Assembly (NCBI RefSeq): GCF_014274685.1
Contig: NZ_CP060393.1
Location: forward strand, 1,609,501-1,673,500
Reading direction: 5' to 3'
DNA from: Edaphobacter sp. 4G125
GTDB lineage: Bacteria > Acidobacteriota > Terriglobia > Terriglobales > Acidobacteriaceae
DNA: 64,000 bases
Shown: positions 46,275-55,340 of the stretch, in pieces
How the letters are laid out: every line of letters begins with the position of its first letter
Position numbering within the stretch: the stretch's first letter is position 1
Translations under genes and position numbers: made by a program
The notes under the pieces: model-generated
Database searches by the model: none
What the model was told of the DNA's origin: nothing
What the model saw: only the letters and a program-made list of their open reading frames with translations

Positions 46275-48317
46275 CTACCAGATACGGACACGCGCTTCTG
46301 GCGCTAAGTAGAGTTTTTCTCCTGGTTTGACATCGAAGGATGTGTACCAGCCGTCAATGTTACGGACGGTGGCCGCGCGGTACATAGCAGGTGCGTGAGG
46401 ATCTGTGAGAATGCGCTGGCGCAAGGTGTTGTCGCGCATTTTAGTTCCCCAGCTTTGCGCGAAGGCGATGAAGAACTGCTGGTCTCCGGTTAAGCCATCC
46501 TCGACGGGAGCGGATGAGCCTTTGAGGGAAGCGTGATAGGCATCGAAGGCGGCTGCGAGGCCAGCGACGTCGGCGATATTTTCTCCGAGGGTTTGTCGGC
46601 CGTTTACGGATAGATCAGGGAAGGGTTTATAGGCGTCATACTGTGCGGCGAGCGCGGTTGTAGCTGTTTTGAAGTGCGCGAAGTCTTCCGGAGTCCACCA
46701 GTTGCGGACGCGGCCCTTGGAGTCGAAGGCCGCACCTTCGGAGTCGAAGGTGTGGGAGATCTCGTGGCCGATGATGCTTCCGATGGAGCCGTAGTTTGCA
46801 GCTGCAGGAGCCTGAGGATCGAAGAAGGGCGGCTCAAGAATGGCAGCAGGGAAGTTGAGCGCATTGTGGAGCGGAAGATTGACCGCGTTGACAGTCTGGG
46901 GCTCCATGGTCCATTCGCCACGATCGACGGGCTGGCCAATGCGGGAGAGTTGATAGCGGTACTCGAAGAAGCTGGAGCGCCAGAAGTTGCCGAAGAGATC
47001 GTCGGACTTGATCTCGAGACCGTTATAGGAACGCCACTTGTCGGGATAGCCCACGGAGACACGCAGAGTGCCGAGTTTGGCGATAGCTTCTGCCTTCGTT
47101 GTTGGAGCCATCCAGGTGATGGATTCGAGACGTTGATGGAAGGCGCTGAGGAGGTTTGCGACGAGTTCCTGAACCTGCTTCTTTGCTTCAGGGGAGAAGT
47201 ATTTCTGTGCGTAGATTTGGCCGACAGCATCGCCGAGCCAACCGTTGACGATGAGGATGGCGCGTTTATCGCGCGGGCGCTGTTGTGTGGTTCCGGTGAG
47301 AACCTTCCCGAAGAAGTTGAAGCGCTCATCCGCGATGGCCGAAGAGATTCCGTTTGCGTAGGTCTCCATCAGGTGGAAGGCGAGGTAATCTTTCCAGGTG
47401 TCGATTGGGGTAGAGGCGACGAGGGCGGATTCCCCGGTAAAGGAGGTTGGCTGCCAAACGATGAAGGAGGTTTGATGGTCGAGTCCAGCGGCGCGGAAAA
47501 ACTCCTTCCAGTCGAGGCCGGGGGCCTTCGAGGTGAAGTCGGCAGGAGTCCAGGTATTGTTCGCTTTATGGATGTCTTCGTTTTCGGCGAGTGATAGATG
47601 CTTTTCCGCGATGGCGTGTTCGAGAGCGATGACGCGATCGGCGCGCATCTCCGACTGATCGAAGCCGCCCAGTCGAAACATGGCAGCAACATGCTGCTGA
47701 TACTTTGTGCGGACTTCCTTCATGTGCTCACTGTCGGTGAGGTAGTAGGAGCGGTCTGGGAGAGCAATGCCGCCCTGCATGAGATAGGCCGTGTAATGGT
47801 CTGAGTCGTTGAAGCTGGGCGCGACCCAGAGGCCGAAGAGATTCATGGTGTGAAAGTTGGTGTTATTGAGAGCATCGACATCGGCGCGCACGGTGAGACC
47901 GAGAGCGCGAGCGAGATCGCGCTGATTGTGGATAGAGTTGATCTCCGCGAGATGAGCCTTGAGTTGCGAAGGGCCGTTTTTCTCGATCGCGGTTTCATCC
48001 ATATAGGAGTGATAGAGATCGGCGATGCGTCGCTGGTCGGTTCCGGGCGCTGCATTGGATTTGGCGGCTCCGTCGATGATCTCCGCGACACGCTTGTCGC
48101 TGCGGTCGGCGAGGAGATTGAAGACGCCGAGCGAGGTGCGGTCGGGCGGAAGCACGGTGCGCTTGATCCAGTCTCCGTTGGCGTAGAGGTAGAAGTCGTC
48201 GCCGGGGCGGACGGAGGTGTCCATGCTGGAGGGATTAATGCCGTGGATGGCTGGGGTGTCCTGTGCATGGAGTGGAATCGCAAAGAGGAGGGCAAAAAGA
48301 ACGTCACGCAAGTGCAT
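46275..48317 (-). CDS. Secreted M13-family metallopeptidase (neprilysin/PepO-like)
   Basis: 680-residue exported zinc oligopeptidase. Signal peptide LFALLFAIPLHAQ. N-terminal M13 domain (SVRPGDDFYLYANGDWIKRT). Catalytic part HEISHTFDSEG near residue 517 supplies two His ligands. ENIADVAGLAAAFDAY near 577 supplies the third ligand Glu and a conserved Asp. The end, LYLAPEARVRIW, matches the family's C-terminal Trp. Single gene on the minus strand, convergent with the island to its left. A normal, complete family member, probably for peptide scavenging in the periplasm. Confidence 0.95.
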   Translation of the reverse strand: MHLRDVLFALLFAIPLHAQDTPAIHGINPSSMDTSVRPGDDFYLYANGDWIKRTVLPPDRTSLGVFNLLADRSDKRVAEIIDGAAKSNAAPGTDQRRIADLYHSYMDETAIEKNGPSQLKAHLAEINSIHNQRDLARALGLTVRADVDALNNTNFHTMNLFGLWVAPSFNDSDHYTAYLMQGGIALPDRSYYLTDSEHMKEVRTKYQQHVAAMFRLGGFDQSEMRADRVIALEHAIAEKHLSLAENEDIHKANNTWTPADFTSKAPGLDWKEFFRAAGLDHQTSFIVWQPTSFTGESALVASTPIDTWKDYLAFHLMETYANGISSAIADERFNFFGKVLTGTTQQRPRDKRAILIVNGWLGDAVGQIYAQKYFSPEAKKQVQELVANLLSAFHQRLESITWMAPTTKAEAIAKLGTLRVSVGYPDKWRSYNGLEIKSDDLFGNFWRSSFFEYRYQLSRIGQPVDRGEWTMEPQTVNAVNLPLHNALNFPAAILEPPFFDPQAPAAANYGSIGSIIGHEISHTFDSEGAAFDSKGRVRNWWTPEDFAHFKTATTALAAQYDAYKPFPDLSVNGRQTLGENIADVAGLAAAFDAYHASLKGSSAPVEDGLTGDQQFFIAFAQSWGTKMRDNTLRQRILTDPHAPAMYRAATVRNIDGWYTSFDVKPGEKLYLAPEARVRIW

Positions 48318-48429
48318 ATTTTGTGGTGCTCCGATGCGGTTAGTTATGGCCGCAATGAAAGAGGGTACATGAAAGGGACGGGGAGGTGGGAGAGGATGTG
48401 ATGAACGGGGGGCGATGGGGGAGCTGAAC

Positions 48430-48482
48430 CGCAGATCCTTCGACTCCAGCAGCTACGCGCTTTCGCTCAGGATGACACTTTT
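48430..48482 (+). repeat. Dispersed intergenic repeat copy 4
   Basis: CGCAGATCCTTCGACTCC at the left end, CTCAGGATGACACTT at the right, between the M13 and M24 genes. Confidence 0.78.
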
Positions 48483-48535
48483 AAAAGATCAAGATGGGAT
48501 GCTCGCGTTGGTAACGTAGGCATCCCTCTGCGAAT

Positions 48536-49840
48536 TTATACCTTTGCGAAGGGGTCTTCGAGGGAGGGGCTTTGTGGGGTGAACATATCACCTCCGTTGG
48601 GAGTGACAACCCAATCGTCTTCGAGGCGGATTCCGAATTCACCGACGATGTAGATGCCGGGCTCGTCGGAGAAGGTCATACCGGATTCGAGTGGTGTGTT
48701 GTTGCCGCCGACGAGGTAGGGCCATTCGTGGCCATCCATGCCAATGCCGTGGCCGAGTCGATGCGTGAAGTGTTTGTATCCGGGACCGTAACCAGCGTCA
48801 GTAACCACTTTGCGCGCAGCATCATCTACAGTGTGAGAGGGAGCACCAGCCTTACCGGCAGCGAGTGCAGCCGATTGAGCTTTATGGACGATGTCGAAGA
48901 CGTGCTTCTGTTTGTCGGTTGCTTTACCGAGGACAAAAGAGCGAGAGATATCGGACTGGTAGCCTTCGACGAGGCAGCCGTCGTCGAGCAGAATGATTTC
49001 GCTTTCGCGGATGACCTGCGGTTGAAGAGAGCCGTGCGGTAGCGCGGAGTACTCGCCAACCTGACAGGAGGCGAACCCCGGGAAACCGGTGCGGTTGTAG
49101 CCTGCGCTGATAAGGTCAGAGACCTGACGGTTCGTCATGCCAGGTTCAAGGGATTTGAATGCGGCCTCATAGACCCTGAGGGTGTTGTCGTTGGCAAGGC
49201 GCATGAGCGCCAACTCTGCCGGAGATTTGACGGCGCGGCAGCCCGCGGTGATTGGAGTTCCGCTGACGGCGGTGAGTGTGGAGCTGGCATGTGCGGTGCC
49301 ATCGGAGAAGGCGAACTGCGTGCGTTCCTCGACGCCGACCTTTCCGGTGGAGATTCCCGCCTCTTTGAGGGCTTTGGTGAGCAGGGAATAAGGGTTTTCG
49401 TTCTCCTGCCAAGTGTAGACGCGCGTGACCGACGCTTGCGGGAGCGTGGCGGGTTTAGCTTCCATGCGCTCGCGTACACGACCTTCTTCGAAGCTGGGAC
49501 AGACGATGAAGGGATTCCCCTTGGCGGGAAGGACCCAGGCGAAGAATCGTTCGGACTGGCCCCAACGCAGTCCGGTGAAATAGGTCAGGGAGGTTCCTGT
49601 GCAGATAATGAGCGCATCGAGTTTGTTTTTTGCCAGAAGCTCGCGGGCGCGCTCGATGCGGTGTTCGCGCTCTTCGAGAGTGATGGGGACGGCTTCTTTA
49701 CGGCGGTCCGTTAAAGCGGCGATGGCGGGAGGAAGCTTAATATCCGAAGATGCAGAAGGAGGGCGCTGGGCCTGAAGAGGCAGAGAAGGCGCTGCTGCGG
49801 CTGCTGAAGCTGCAAGGAGGAAGCTTCGTCTTGTAGTCAT
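48536..49840 (-). CDS. Secreted M24-family Xaa-Pro aminopeptidase-like protein
   Basis: 434-residue exported dimetal peptidase. The N-terminus TTRRSFLLAASAAAAA has twin arginines before a hydrophobic stretch, a Tat-type signal. Creatinase-like N-terminal domain, then the pita-bread fold with metal ligands LLDDGCLVEGYQSDISRSF (two Asp), HRLGHGIGMDGHE (His), DEPGIYIVGEF (Glu) and RLEDDWVV (Glu). ATG at 49840 is chosen because it begins the signal. The longer frame (to 49900) would bury it. It is divergent from the purine nucleoside permease-like gene, with about 80 bases between. Probably cleaves N-terminal residues before proline. Confidence 0.92.
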   Translation of the reverse strand: MTTRRSFLLAASAAAAAPSLPLQAQRPPSASSDIKLPPAIAALTDRRKEAVPITLEEREHRIERARELLAKNKLDALIICTGTSLTYFTGLRWGQSERFFAWVLPAKGNPFIVCPSFEEGRVRERMEAKPATLPQASVTRVYTWQENENPYSLLTKALKEAGISTGKVGVEERTQFAFSDGTAHASSTLTAVSGTPITAGCRAVKSPAELALMRLANDNTLRVYEAAFKSLEPGMTNRQVSDLISAGYNRTGFPGFASCQVGEYSALPHGSLQPQVIRESEIILLDDGCLVEGYQSDISRSFVLGKATDKQKHVFDIVHKAQSAALAAGKAGAPSHTVDDAARKVVTDAGYGPGYKHFTHRLGHGIGMDGHEWPYLVGGNNTPLESGMTFSDEPGIYIVGEFGIRLEDDWVVTPNGGDMFTPQSPSLEDPFAKV

Positions 49841-49919
49841 GCGCGGAATTGTAACGAAAGAAAAGAAGGAGCACATCAAGAAAAGCGAAGAATGGTGCAA
49901 TGCACGGTAGCCTATAGGA

Positions 49920-51023
49920 ATGTCACTTTTGCGCGTTGTTGCCGCTTTGTTCGTCGTTGTCTTTTCCTCTCTTTCCTATGCCGCGGAGCCCCCGGTAATT
50001 CGCCCGAAGGTCGTGGTCGTAACTTACTTTGAGGTTGGGAAGGATACGGGAGACCGGCCAGGCGAGGCGCAGTTGTGGGTCGAGCGGGACCATCTGGACC
50101 GCGTGATTGAGGTTCCGGGAATGACGCATGTAGTCCGTGCGAATGCGGATGGGACAGAGATTGTGGTGGTAGTTGGGCCAGGGCAAATTCGTCCTGCGGT
50201 GAATCTGATGGCTTTGGGGTCTGATTCGCGCTTTGATCTGCGCGAGAGCTACTGGATCCTAAATGGTATTGCGGGAGTGTCTCCGGAGGATGGCTCGTTG
50301 GGAGCCGCATTTTGGACAGACTATGTTGTGAACGGCGATCTACTGCACTTTATCGATCCTCGCGAGATGCCTAAGGACTGGCAAGACGGATACTATGCGA
50401 TCGATAAGAGCCGACCTGGAGAGCAACCGCGTGTGGTGCAGGGCTCGGCGGATGATGTGCGGAACTGGGCGCGAGACGTGGCGCACATCGATACACGAGG
50501 TACGGTCGTACAGATGAATCCAAAGATGCTGGAGTGGGCTTATGGTCTAACCAGGGATATGAAACTTCCCCAGAACGAAGCGATGCGAACGCTGGGAGCA
50601 CGGTACAGGGGATTTGCAAAAGCGCAGCAGCCGCCGCAAGTTGCGATTGGAGCTAACATTGCGACGGAGACCTTCTGGCACGGAGCAAAAATGGACGCAT
50701 GGGCACATCGTTGGGTGCAGTATGCGACGGATGGAAGAGCACGCATGGGAACGACCTCGATGAATGATTCCGGTGCGATGGTGGTGTTGTATTCGCTGAC
50801 GCGATCGGGGAAAGCGGATTGGAATCGCGCCGTTTTATTGAGAACTGCAAGTAATTTCGATCGCCAGCCAGAGGGAATGACTGCGGAACAAAGTGCGAAC
50901 AGCGAGAAACATGCTGCCTTTACCGGTTACGAAGCATCGCTTGAAGCGGCTTATGAGGTCGGCAGCCGCGTGGCGAAGGCGATCCTTGCAGGAGAGGCGC
51001 CGGCCACTGCGAAAGTGCGGTAA
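49920..51023 (+). CDS. Secreted purine nucleoside permease (NUP) family protein
   Basis: 367-residue exported protein. Signal peptide LLRVVAALFVVVFSSLSYAA. RPKVVVVTYFEVGKDTGDRP, the VRANADGTEIVVVVGPGQIR region, RESYWILNGIAGVSPEDGSL and LGAAFWTDYVVNGDL fit the NUP/purine nucleoside permease family, relatives of nucleoside phosphorylases first described as nucleoside transporters in fungi. NIATETFWHG and TTSMNDSGAMVVL are later conserved parts. There are no transmembrane helices beyond the signal, so it is more likely a periplasmic enzyme or binding protein than a permease. fbp follows on the same strand, 88 bases on. Confidence 0.82.
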   Translation: MSLLRVVAALFVVVFSSLSYAAEPPVIRPKVVVVTYFEVGKDTGDRPGEAQLWVERDHLDRVIEVPGMTHVVRANADGTEIVVVVGPGQIRPAVNLMALGSDSRFDLRESYWILNGIAGVSPEDGSLGAAFWTDYVVNGDLLHFIDPREMPKDWQDGYYAIDKSRPGEQPRVVQGSADDVRNWARDVAHIDTRGTVVQMNPKMLEWAYGLTRDMKLPQNEAMRTLGARYRGFAKAQQPPQVAIGANIATETFWHGAKMDAWAHRWVQYATDGRARMGTTSMNDSGAMVVLYSLTRSGKADWNRAVLLRTASNFDRQPEGMTAEQSANSEKHAAFTGYEASLEAAYEVGSRVAKAILAGEAPATAKVR

Positions 51024-51111
51024 TCGGGTGAATGTGGATGGGATTTTGTCCCGGATGATAGTTTCAAGGTCTGGACTTCAATGTAGAGCTGTTTTTGTGA
51101 GGCAAAACGAC

Positions 51112-52128
51112 ATGGCAATGATTACGACGGTGCAGCAGCACATTTTGCAGCAGCAACAGAATTTGTTGAAGTCGACGGGACGAGAGGCGACGGGAACGTT
51201 TAGCTGGTTACTGAGCGGTATTACGCTGGCGACCAAGATGATTGAAGCGAAGATTCGCGCGGCGGGTCTGAGTGATGTGTTGGGTGCAGCAGGCGCGGAA
51301 AATGTTCAAGGTGAACAACAACAGAAATTGGATGTGTATGCGAACCAAGCGCTGTTGCACTGCCTAGGGCTGCGCGATAGCGTTGCTGCCCTGGTAAGTG
51401 AAGAGGATGAGGAGCCGGTGACCTTCAACCGCGACTCTGAAACTGGAAAATACATCATCGTCTTCGACCCCTTGGATGGATCGAGCAACATCGATGTGAA
51501 TGTGAATGTCGGAACAATCTTTAGCATCCTGAGGCGTATGCCTTCGGAATTGGGCACCCTGGAGGAGTCGATTCTACAGCCTGGATTTAGACAAGTGGCC
51601 GCTGGCTATGTCGTCTATGGGCCATCGACGGTGCTGGTCTATACGACAGGCAATGGAGTGTATGGTTTTACGCTGGACCCGAAGATCGGCGCATTTGTGC
51701 TGAGCAATGACAGGATGCAGATGCCGGAGCAGGGAAGCTATTACTCGGTGAATGAGGCGAATGCGGCAGGTTGGCCGGAGGAGTATCGCTCATACATTGC
51801 GATGCTGCGCGAAGGGAAGCTAGAGAAGACATACAGCTCGCGTTACATCGGGAGCCTGGTTGCGGATTTTCATCGCACTTTGCTGAAGGGCGGTGTCTTC
51901 CTTTATCCGCCGACGTTGAAGCAGCCTAAGGGCAAGCTACGACTGTTATATGAGGCAAATCCGCTGGCATTTATCGCGGAACAGGCAGGAGGTGTGGCAA
52001 CGAATGGGACGGAGCGAATTCTGGATATTCGGCCTGAGGGGATTCATCAGCGAACTCCACTGTGTGTGGGAAGCCCGCGCGAGATGGAAGCGCTGCAGGG
52101 AGTTCTGGCAGGAGTGGTGGCGTCGTGA
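51112..52128 (+). CDS. fbp: Fructose-1,6-bisphosphatase, class 1
   Basis: Gluconeogenic phosphatase removing the C1 phosphate from fructose-1,6-bisphosphate. 338 residues, normal length. Metal/active-site signature FDPLDGSSNIDVN near residue 120, preceded by VSEEDEE. RYIGSLVADFHRTLLKGGVF and LRLLYEANPLAFIAEQAGG with ERILDI follow. ATG at 51112 has GAGG nine bases upstream. A second Met lies two codons later. The frame extends upstream to 50893 inside the NUP gene, and that is rejected. The small gene at 52125 overlaps its stop. Confidence 0.96.
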   Translation: MAMITTVQQHILQQQQNLLKSTGREATGTFSWLLSGITLATKMIEAKIRAAGLSDVLGAAGAENVQGEQQQKLDVYANQALLHCLGLRDSVAALVSEEDEEPVTFNRDSETGKYIIVFDPLDGSSNIDVNVNVGTIFSILRRMPSELGTLEESILQPGFRQVAAGYVVYGPSTVLVYTTGNGVYGFTLDPKIGAFVLSNDRMQMPEQGSYYSVNEANAAGWPEEYRSYIAMLREGKLEKTYSSRYIGSLVADFHRTLLKGGVFLYPPTLKQPKGKLRLLYEANPLAFIAEQAGGVATNGTERILDIRPEGIHQRTPLCVGSPREMEALQGVLAGVVAS

Positions 52129-52379
52129 GCTTTTCTGCAATAGTGCTAGATATCCGTGAAGAGAGTCGCGTTGGTGGCAGACAGCGATGGCAGCTCCTGC
52201 TGGACAGAACGGAGTTCTCCCCGGGAGGAACGGGGATGCTGGAAGCGATCGCGCGCAGTGGAGCAAAACTGATTGTGCCGGTTTTCGGAATCGTCGAAGA
52301 GAACGGCGAGATCTGGCACCAGGTGGAGAAGCCTCTGATGGCGGGAACCGAGATTACCGGAACGGTTCACTGGAAGTGA
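52125..52379 (+). CDS. Small conserved-looking hypothetical protein coupled to fbp
   Basis: 84-residue basic/acidic soluble protein starting with GTG that overlaps the fbp stop codon (GTGA). AGGAG lies ten bases upstream. The body (QRWQLLLDRTEFSPGGTGML, LIVPVFGIVEENGEIWHQ, AGTEITGTVHWK) reads like a small beta-rich domain. There is no signal peptide and no membrane segment. I do not recognise the family. Coupling to fbp suggests a linked role in sugar metabolism or just co-transcription. Confidence 0.6.
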   Translation: MSFSAIVLDIREESRVGGRQRWQLLLDRTEFSPGGTGMLEAIARSGAKLIVPVFGIVEENGEIWHQVEKPLMAGTEITGTVHWK

Positions 52380-52523
52380 AAGCGTTTTCGGATACATTTA
52401 GCCATTGGCGGACGAAGATGGGGACGATGGATTGTTTTGAGGGAACGCCTCCTCCCTGATACACTTAGAGAGTCGATTTGGCGCCAGAAGCTGTTCCCAA
52501 ACAGCGATTTTGTGTACCGAGTA

Positions 52524-52599
52524 GGGGCTGTAGCTCAGTTGGGAGAGCGCCTCGTTCGCAACGAGGAGGTCAGCGGTTCGATCCCGCTCAGCTCCACCA
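52524..52599 (+). tRNA. tRNA-Ala (anticodon CGC)
   Basis: 76-base cloverleaf including encoded CCA. Acceptor stem GGGGCTG pairs with CAGCTCC and contains the G3-U70 wobble pair that marks tRNA-Ala. D-arm TAGCTCAGTTGGGAGAGC, anticodon stem CCTCG/CGAGG around loop TTCGCAA (anticodon CGC, reads GCG), T-arm with GGTTCGATCC. A region rich in remnants follows directly, so the 3' end may have served as an integration site. Confidence 0.97.
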
Positions 52600-53309
52600 T
52601 AGAATCAATAATTTGTGGCACATATATATAGCGTGTGTGAATTCTGCGATGCGTTTGTGTCGTAACTCACTCGTTTACTCTCAAACTCAAAATCATTCGA
52701 AACAGAGCGTCTGATAGATAGAGAATCAAGCGCCGACCGCTTCGCCTGCGACATGCGAATCGTGTTGGAGCATCTTAGGGGAGACGTGCCATCAATCGAC
52801 ATAACCGTAGCCATGCCATCACGGAACTAGCGGAATTGCAGGCCAGTGATGCATTCAATGCGGGATTTGAGGTAAGCGCGATTCAGAATGAGAGCAAATA
52901 TTGTTCTCTGGTGGATGTTTGTGATGCTGATTGGTGTTGGAGCCTCTCCAGCTCTTGCAGAAGGCAGCCCACAAGCATCGTCATCATCGAAAGTAGCGAA
53001 CAAACCTGCTCATCTGTTTACTGTCGGATGCCATGTGCCAGGTTTGGCTTCCCTCGTATAGGCCGAGACGAAGACGCGGCGCTCTACTTACATCGAGAAG
53101 GCCGCGATTTCCGACTGACCAAGAAATCGTTAATGTTGCACTGTCGCTTGAGCAGCGTGATCAGCTCCGTGGTTTGAGCGATCAATACGTTCTGCTTGAA
53201 GTGACGGTTCGATCGCGCAAGGTTTCAGACGGATGCACCTGTCGCAATTGTTAGAACTGCGCCCTTGATATCTCTGAACAGCGTCAGAATTCTCTTGTGG
53301 ATAGTCGGC
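52600..53309. other. Gene-poor stretch downstream of tRNA-Ala with decayed sequence
   Basis: About 710 bases. Only short, frame-broken pieces look protein-like: a signal-peptide-like start at 52888 and, in another frame, TDQEIVNVALSLEQRDQLRG near 53115-53200. No duplicate of the tRNA 3' end was found in the window. It reads like the decayed left end of an acquired region. Confidence 0.5.
52888..53061 (+). pseudogene. Short remnant of a secreted protein
   Basis: 57-codon frame beginning MRANIVLWWMFVMLIGVGA, then SPALAEGSPQ, a convincing signal peptide with Ala-x-Ala cleavage site. After about 30 further residues it meets a TAG, and protein-like text continues in a different frame. Probably a decayed exported protein of unknown type. 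Confidence 0.35.
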
Positions 53310-54703
53310 CTAAAGTACGTGGCAGGCGAGTATATCGACATGCCTCGGCGAACCGGCCATTGTATTGAGGTGGAGGAGTAGTTCAAAATGTTGCGCGGCT
53401 CTTCCATTCTTTAGACCACAGCTCAGCAAAATAGACCTCATGCGTTGCACGTCAGCAACAAGGCGGCCAGCAGCTTCAGTTCCTTCGCTATTCGCTCCGG
53501 CAATCAGGAGCACGTGCCCGACCTGATCCAGGTTCGGAAGGAATGCCACGATCGCGAACGAATCTCCCGTAGCCCAGCCCATGGCTGTGGGAGTATAGAT
53601 TGCCTGTTCGTTGGCTTGGGGATGAACGTTCTGGATAAGCTCCGATCTGCGGACTGGATCGAAGACAAAACGAAAGTCCAACTGATCATTGAACATGGAT
53701 GTCCATGGATTGGAGACGGGACTTCCGAGGAAGATAAAGTTGTCATCGGTTTGAATGTCAGCCAGCTGAAGATTGCGAGCTCCACGCACATTGATTCGGC
53801 GAGAGTTTGCCTGAGCAAGCTCGGCAATCTGCACAGCTATGGGGGCATCAACAGCAGCTGATTTGTCCCCGATGAGAACGTTGCGCGCAAGCCGGTCTTC
53901 TTCAGGTGTCAGATCGTTTGGTGTCGGTACATAGTTGTGGTTCGCGTAATCGGAGACGGAAACGGCCCGCCTCGTCAGGAATTGAATCTCAGCGATATTC
54001 GGATCACTGGTGATCAGCCAGATCGGATGCGGTGAACGGAAAAGAATCGACCAAGGAGGTATGAGTTGTGAAGTTGAGCCAGTCGGCGACGAATGCTTTC
54101 CAATAAATACAACTGCCCCGAGGATGCAGGCCAACACAATGCCAGCAAAGATGAGCCATTGCCGCAGGGAACTAGGGAACGGCTTAGCGGAACATCAATG
54201 GGAAGTTTGTTGGCGGGGTTTGCCAGAGAGCCAGTGACTGGGGTCACCACCTCAGTGGCAACGGCTACGAGAGGTTGAGGAACTGGTTCGGCAAGCGTAA
54301 CGAGGATCTCGGGTTTCGTTGCCGTCTCGAAATAGATCTCTGGAACATAGGTTCCCGTTGGCAGACTAATATGGAATGAACCATTTGTTCCGTATTTACC
54401 GTAATGCTGGAGCAGTCGTTTCCGAACGTCGCTCGCTGTCACGCGGACGATGGCGTCTTCGCCGGTGTCGTAGGACGGGGAACGACCGAAGAGTTCGACC
54501 CCGATCATGCGCTCTTTCAGGGATTCGAAGTGACCTGCGACGGCTTGGTTCACGATATAGCGCAGAAACTGTCCGCTACGCTGGCTGCCTCGGAATGCGG
54601 CACCTTCCACAATCTGACGGAGATGCTCCTGCAACTGAGCGCTAATCTCTTTGGACCCCGCGATGCGCTGGAGTTCGATTTCTCTTTCATCGATCGGATG
54701 CAT
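53310..54703 (-). pseudogene. Frameshifted membrane-tethered winged-helix regulator (paralogue A)
   Basis: Two frames that together match the intact protein at 60731-62101. From 54703, the N-terminal DNA-binding part reads FRGSQRSGQFLRYIVNQA, YDTGEDAIVRVTASDVRKRL and FHISLPTGTYVPEIYF. Downstream, in another frame, follow the membrane helix (RQWLIFAGIVLACILGAVVF) and the C-terminal domain (LITSDPNIAEIQFLTRRAVS, NFIFLGSPVSNPWTSMF, PTAMGWATGDSFAIVAFLPN), ending at 53310. The frames meet at about 54162-54182, near a repeated TTCCCT. A single-base indel restores one reading frame. It could be a real mutation, a sequencing error or, less likely, programmed frameshifting. About three-quarters of residues match paralogue B in the DNA-binding part. 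Confidence 0.75.
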
Positions 54704-54861
54704 GGGATTACCGGGTGACTAGCATTTGACTTCCCAGGATGAGAGCCAGCCTATTCTAGCATCGCAGCATGTCCGTCAAACTTCGTACCACACTCTACGG
54801 GTAGGCACCGTTAGCGTCTACGACCCATCCTGATAGCAATGTTTTCAGCATTTTACTGATC

Positions 54862-54881
54862 CGTTAGGCTGGGCACTAACG
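54862..54881. promoter_or_regulatory. Palindromic site CGTTAG-N8-CTAACG upstream of regulator A
   Basis: CGTTAG (54862-54867), 8 bases, CTAACG (54876-54881), about 160 bases before the regulator start. Exactly the same architecture occurs before the receptor gene at 58917-58936. Likely binding site of a dimeric regulator. Confidence 0.6.
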
Positions 54882-55050
54882 TTGCTGTCTGATTGGTCAT
54901 GCCCATTTGTAGGGTTCTTGCAAGCAAGCCAAGAACGCTACATCATAAATGATGATGAGCATGATCCAACACCGAGCACGAGCATTATTTCTGTTACCAC
55001 CAATGAGCCCAGTGATGGTAGCAGTCGTGACTATGTGATATCCCGGTCCA

Positions 55051-55067
55051 CTAACGGTCAATCTGCA
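55051..55067. promoter_or_regulatory. Half-site repeat CTAACGGTCAATCTGC
   Basis: Matches CTAACGGTCGATCTGC at 58983-58998 at 15 of 16 positions. Each contains one CTAACG half-site. Found on both sides of the third TonB receptor gene. Confidence 0.45.
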
Positions 55068-55340
55068 GGCTGAACGTATGGGGCAGGGATCGGGCAGAAT
55101 CTACACGATTACAATACAAAGCCGCGATTTCTCTGGGAACACCAGCAGGGAAACAACGGCCGTGGTTGTGCCACACGACCAGAGGTAAATAGGGTATTGA
55201 AAACTCGCAAGAAATCCTCCGACAATAGGATGATTGATCGCTATGTGAAGCAACCATCAGGATGGTTCCAAGATTCCGCATCATCCTGATGGAGAGCCAA
55301 GGTTGACGTTTCTTACTCCTCCACAAGTTTTTTGCGATGG

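Larger units (their letters stand above)
54704..55340. other. Intergenic region between regulator A and the third TonB-dependent receptor
   Basis: About 640 bases upstream of the regulator A gene and downstream of the receptor gene, both on the minus strand. No plausible gene. It contains the CGTTAG-N8-CTAACG palindrome (54862-54881), an extra CGTTAG at 54809-54814, and CTAACGGTCAATCTGC at 55051-55066, so it is probably the regulator's promoter and operator region. Confidence 0.6.

Noticed and set aside
52436..52714. Small ORFs across the tRNA-Ala gene
   Set aside because: They exist only because they read through the tRNA. The cloverleaf explains the sequence.
54882..55326. Short frames between regulator A and the third TonB receptor
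   Set aside because: They overlap each other on opposite strands and cover the operator-like sites. No protein features were found.
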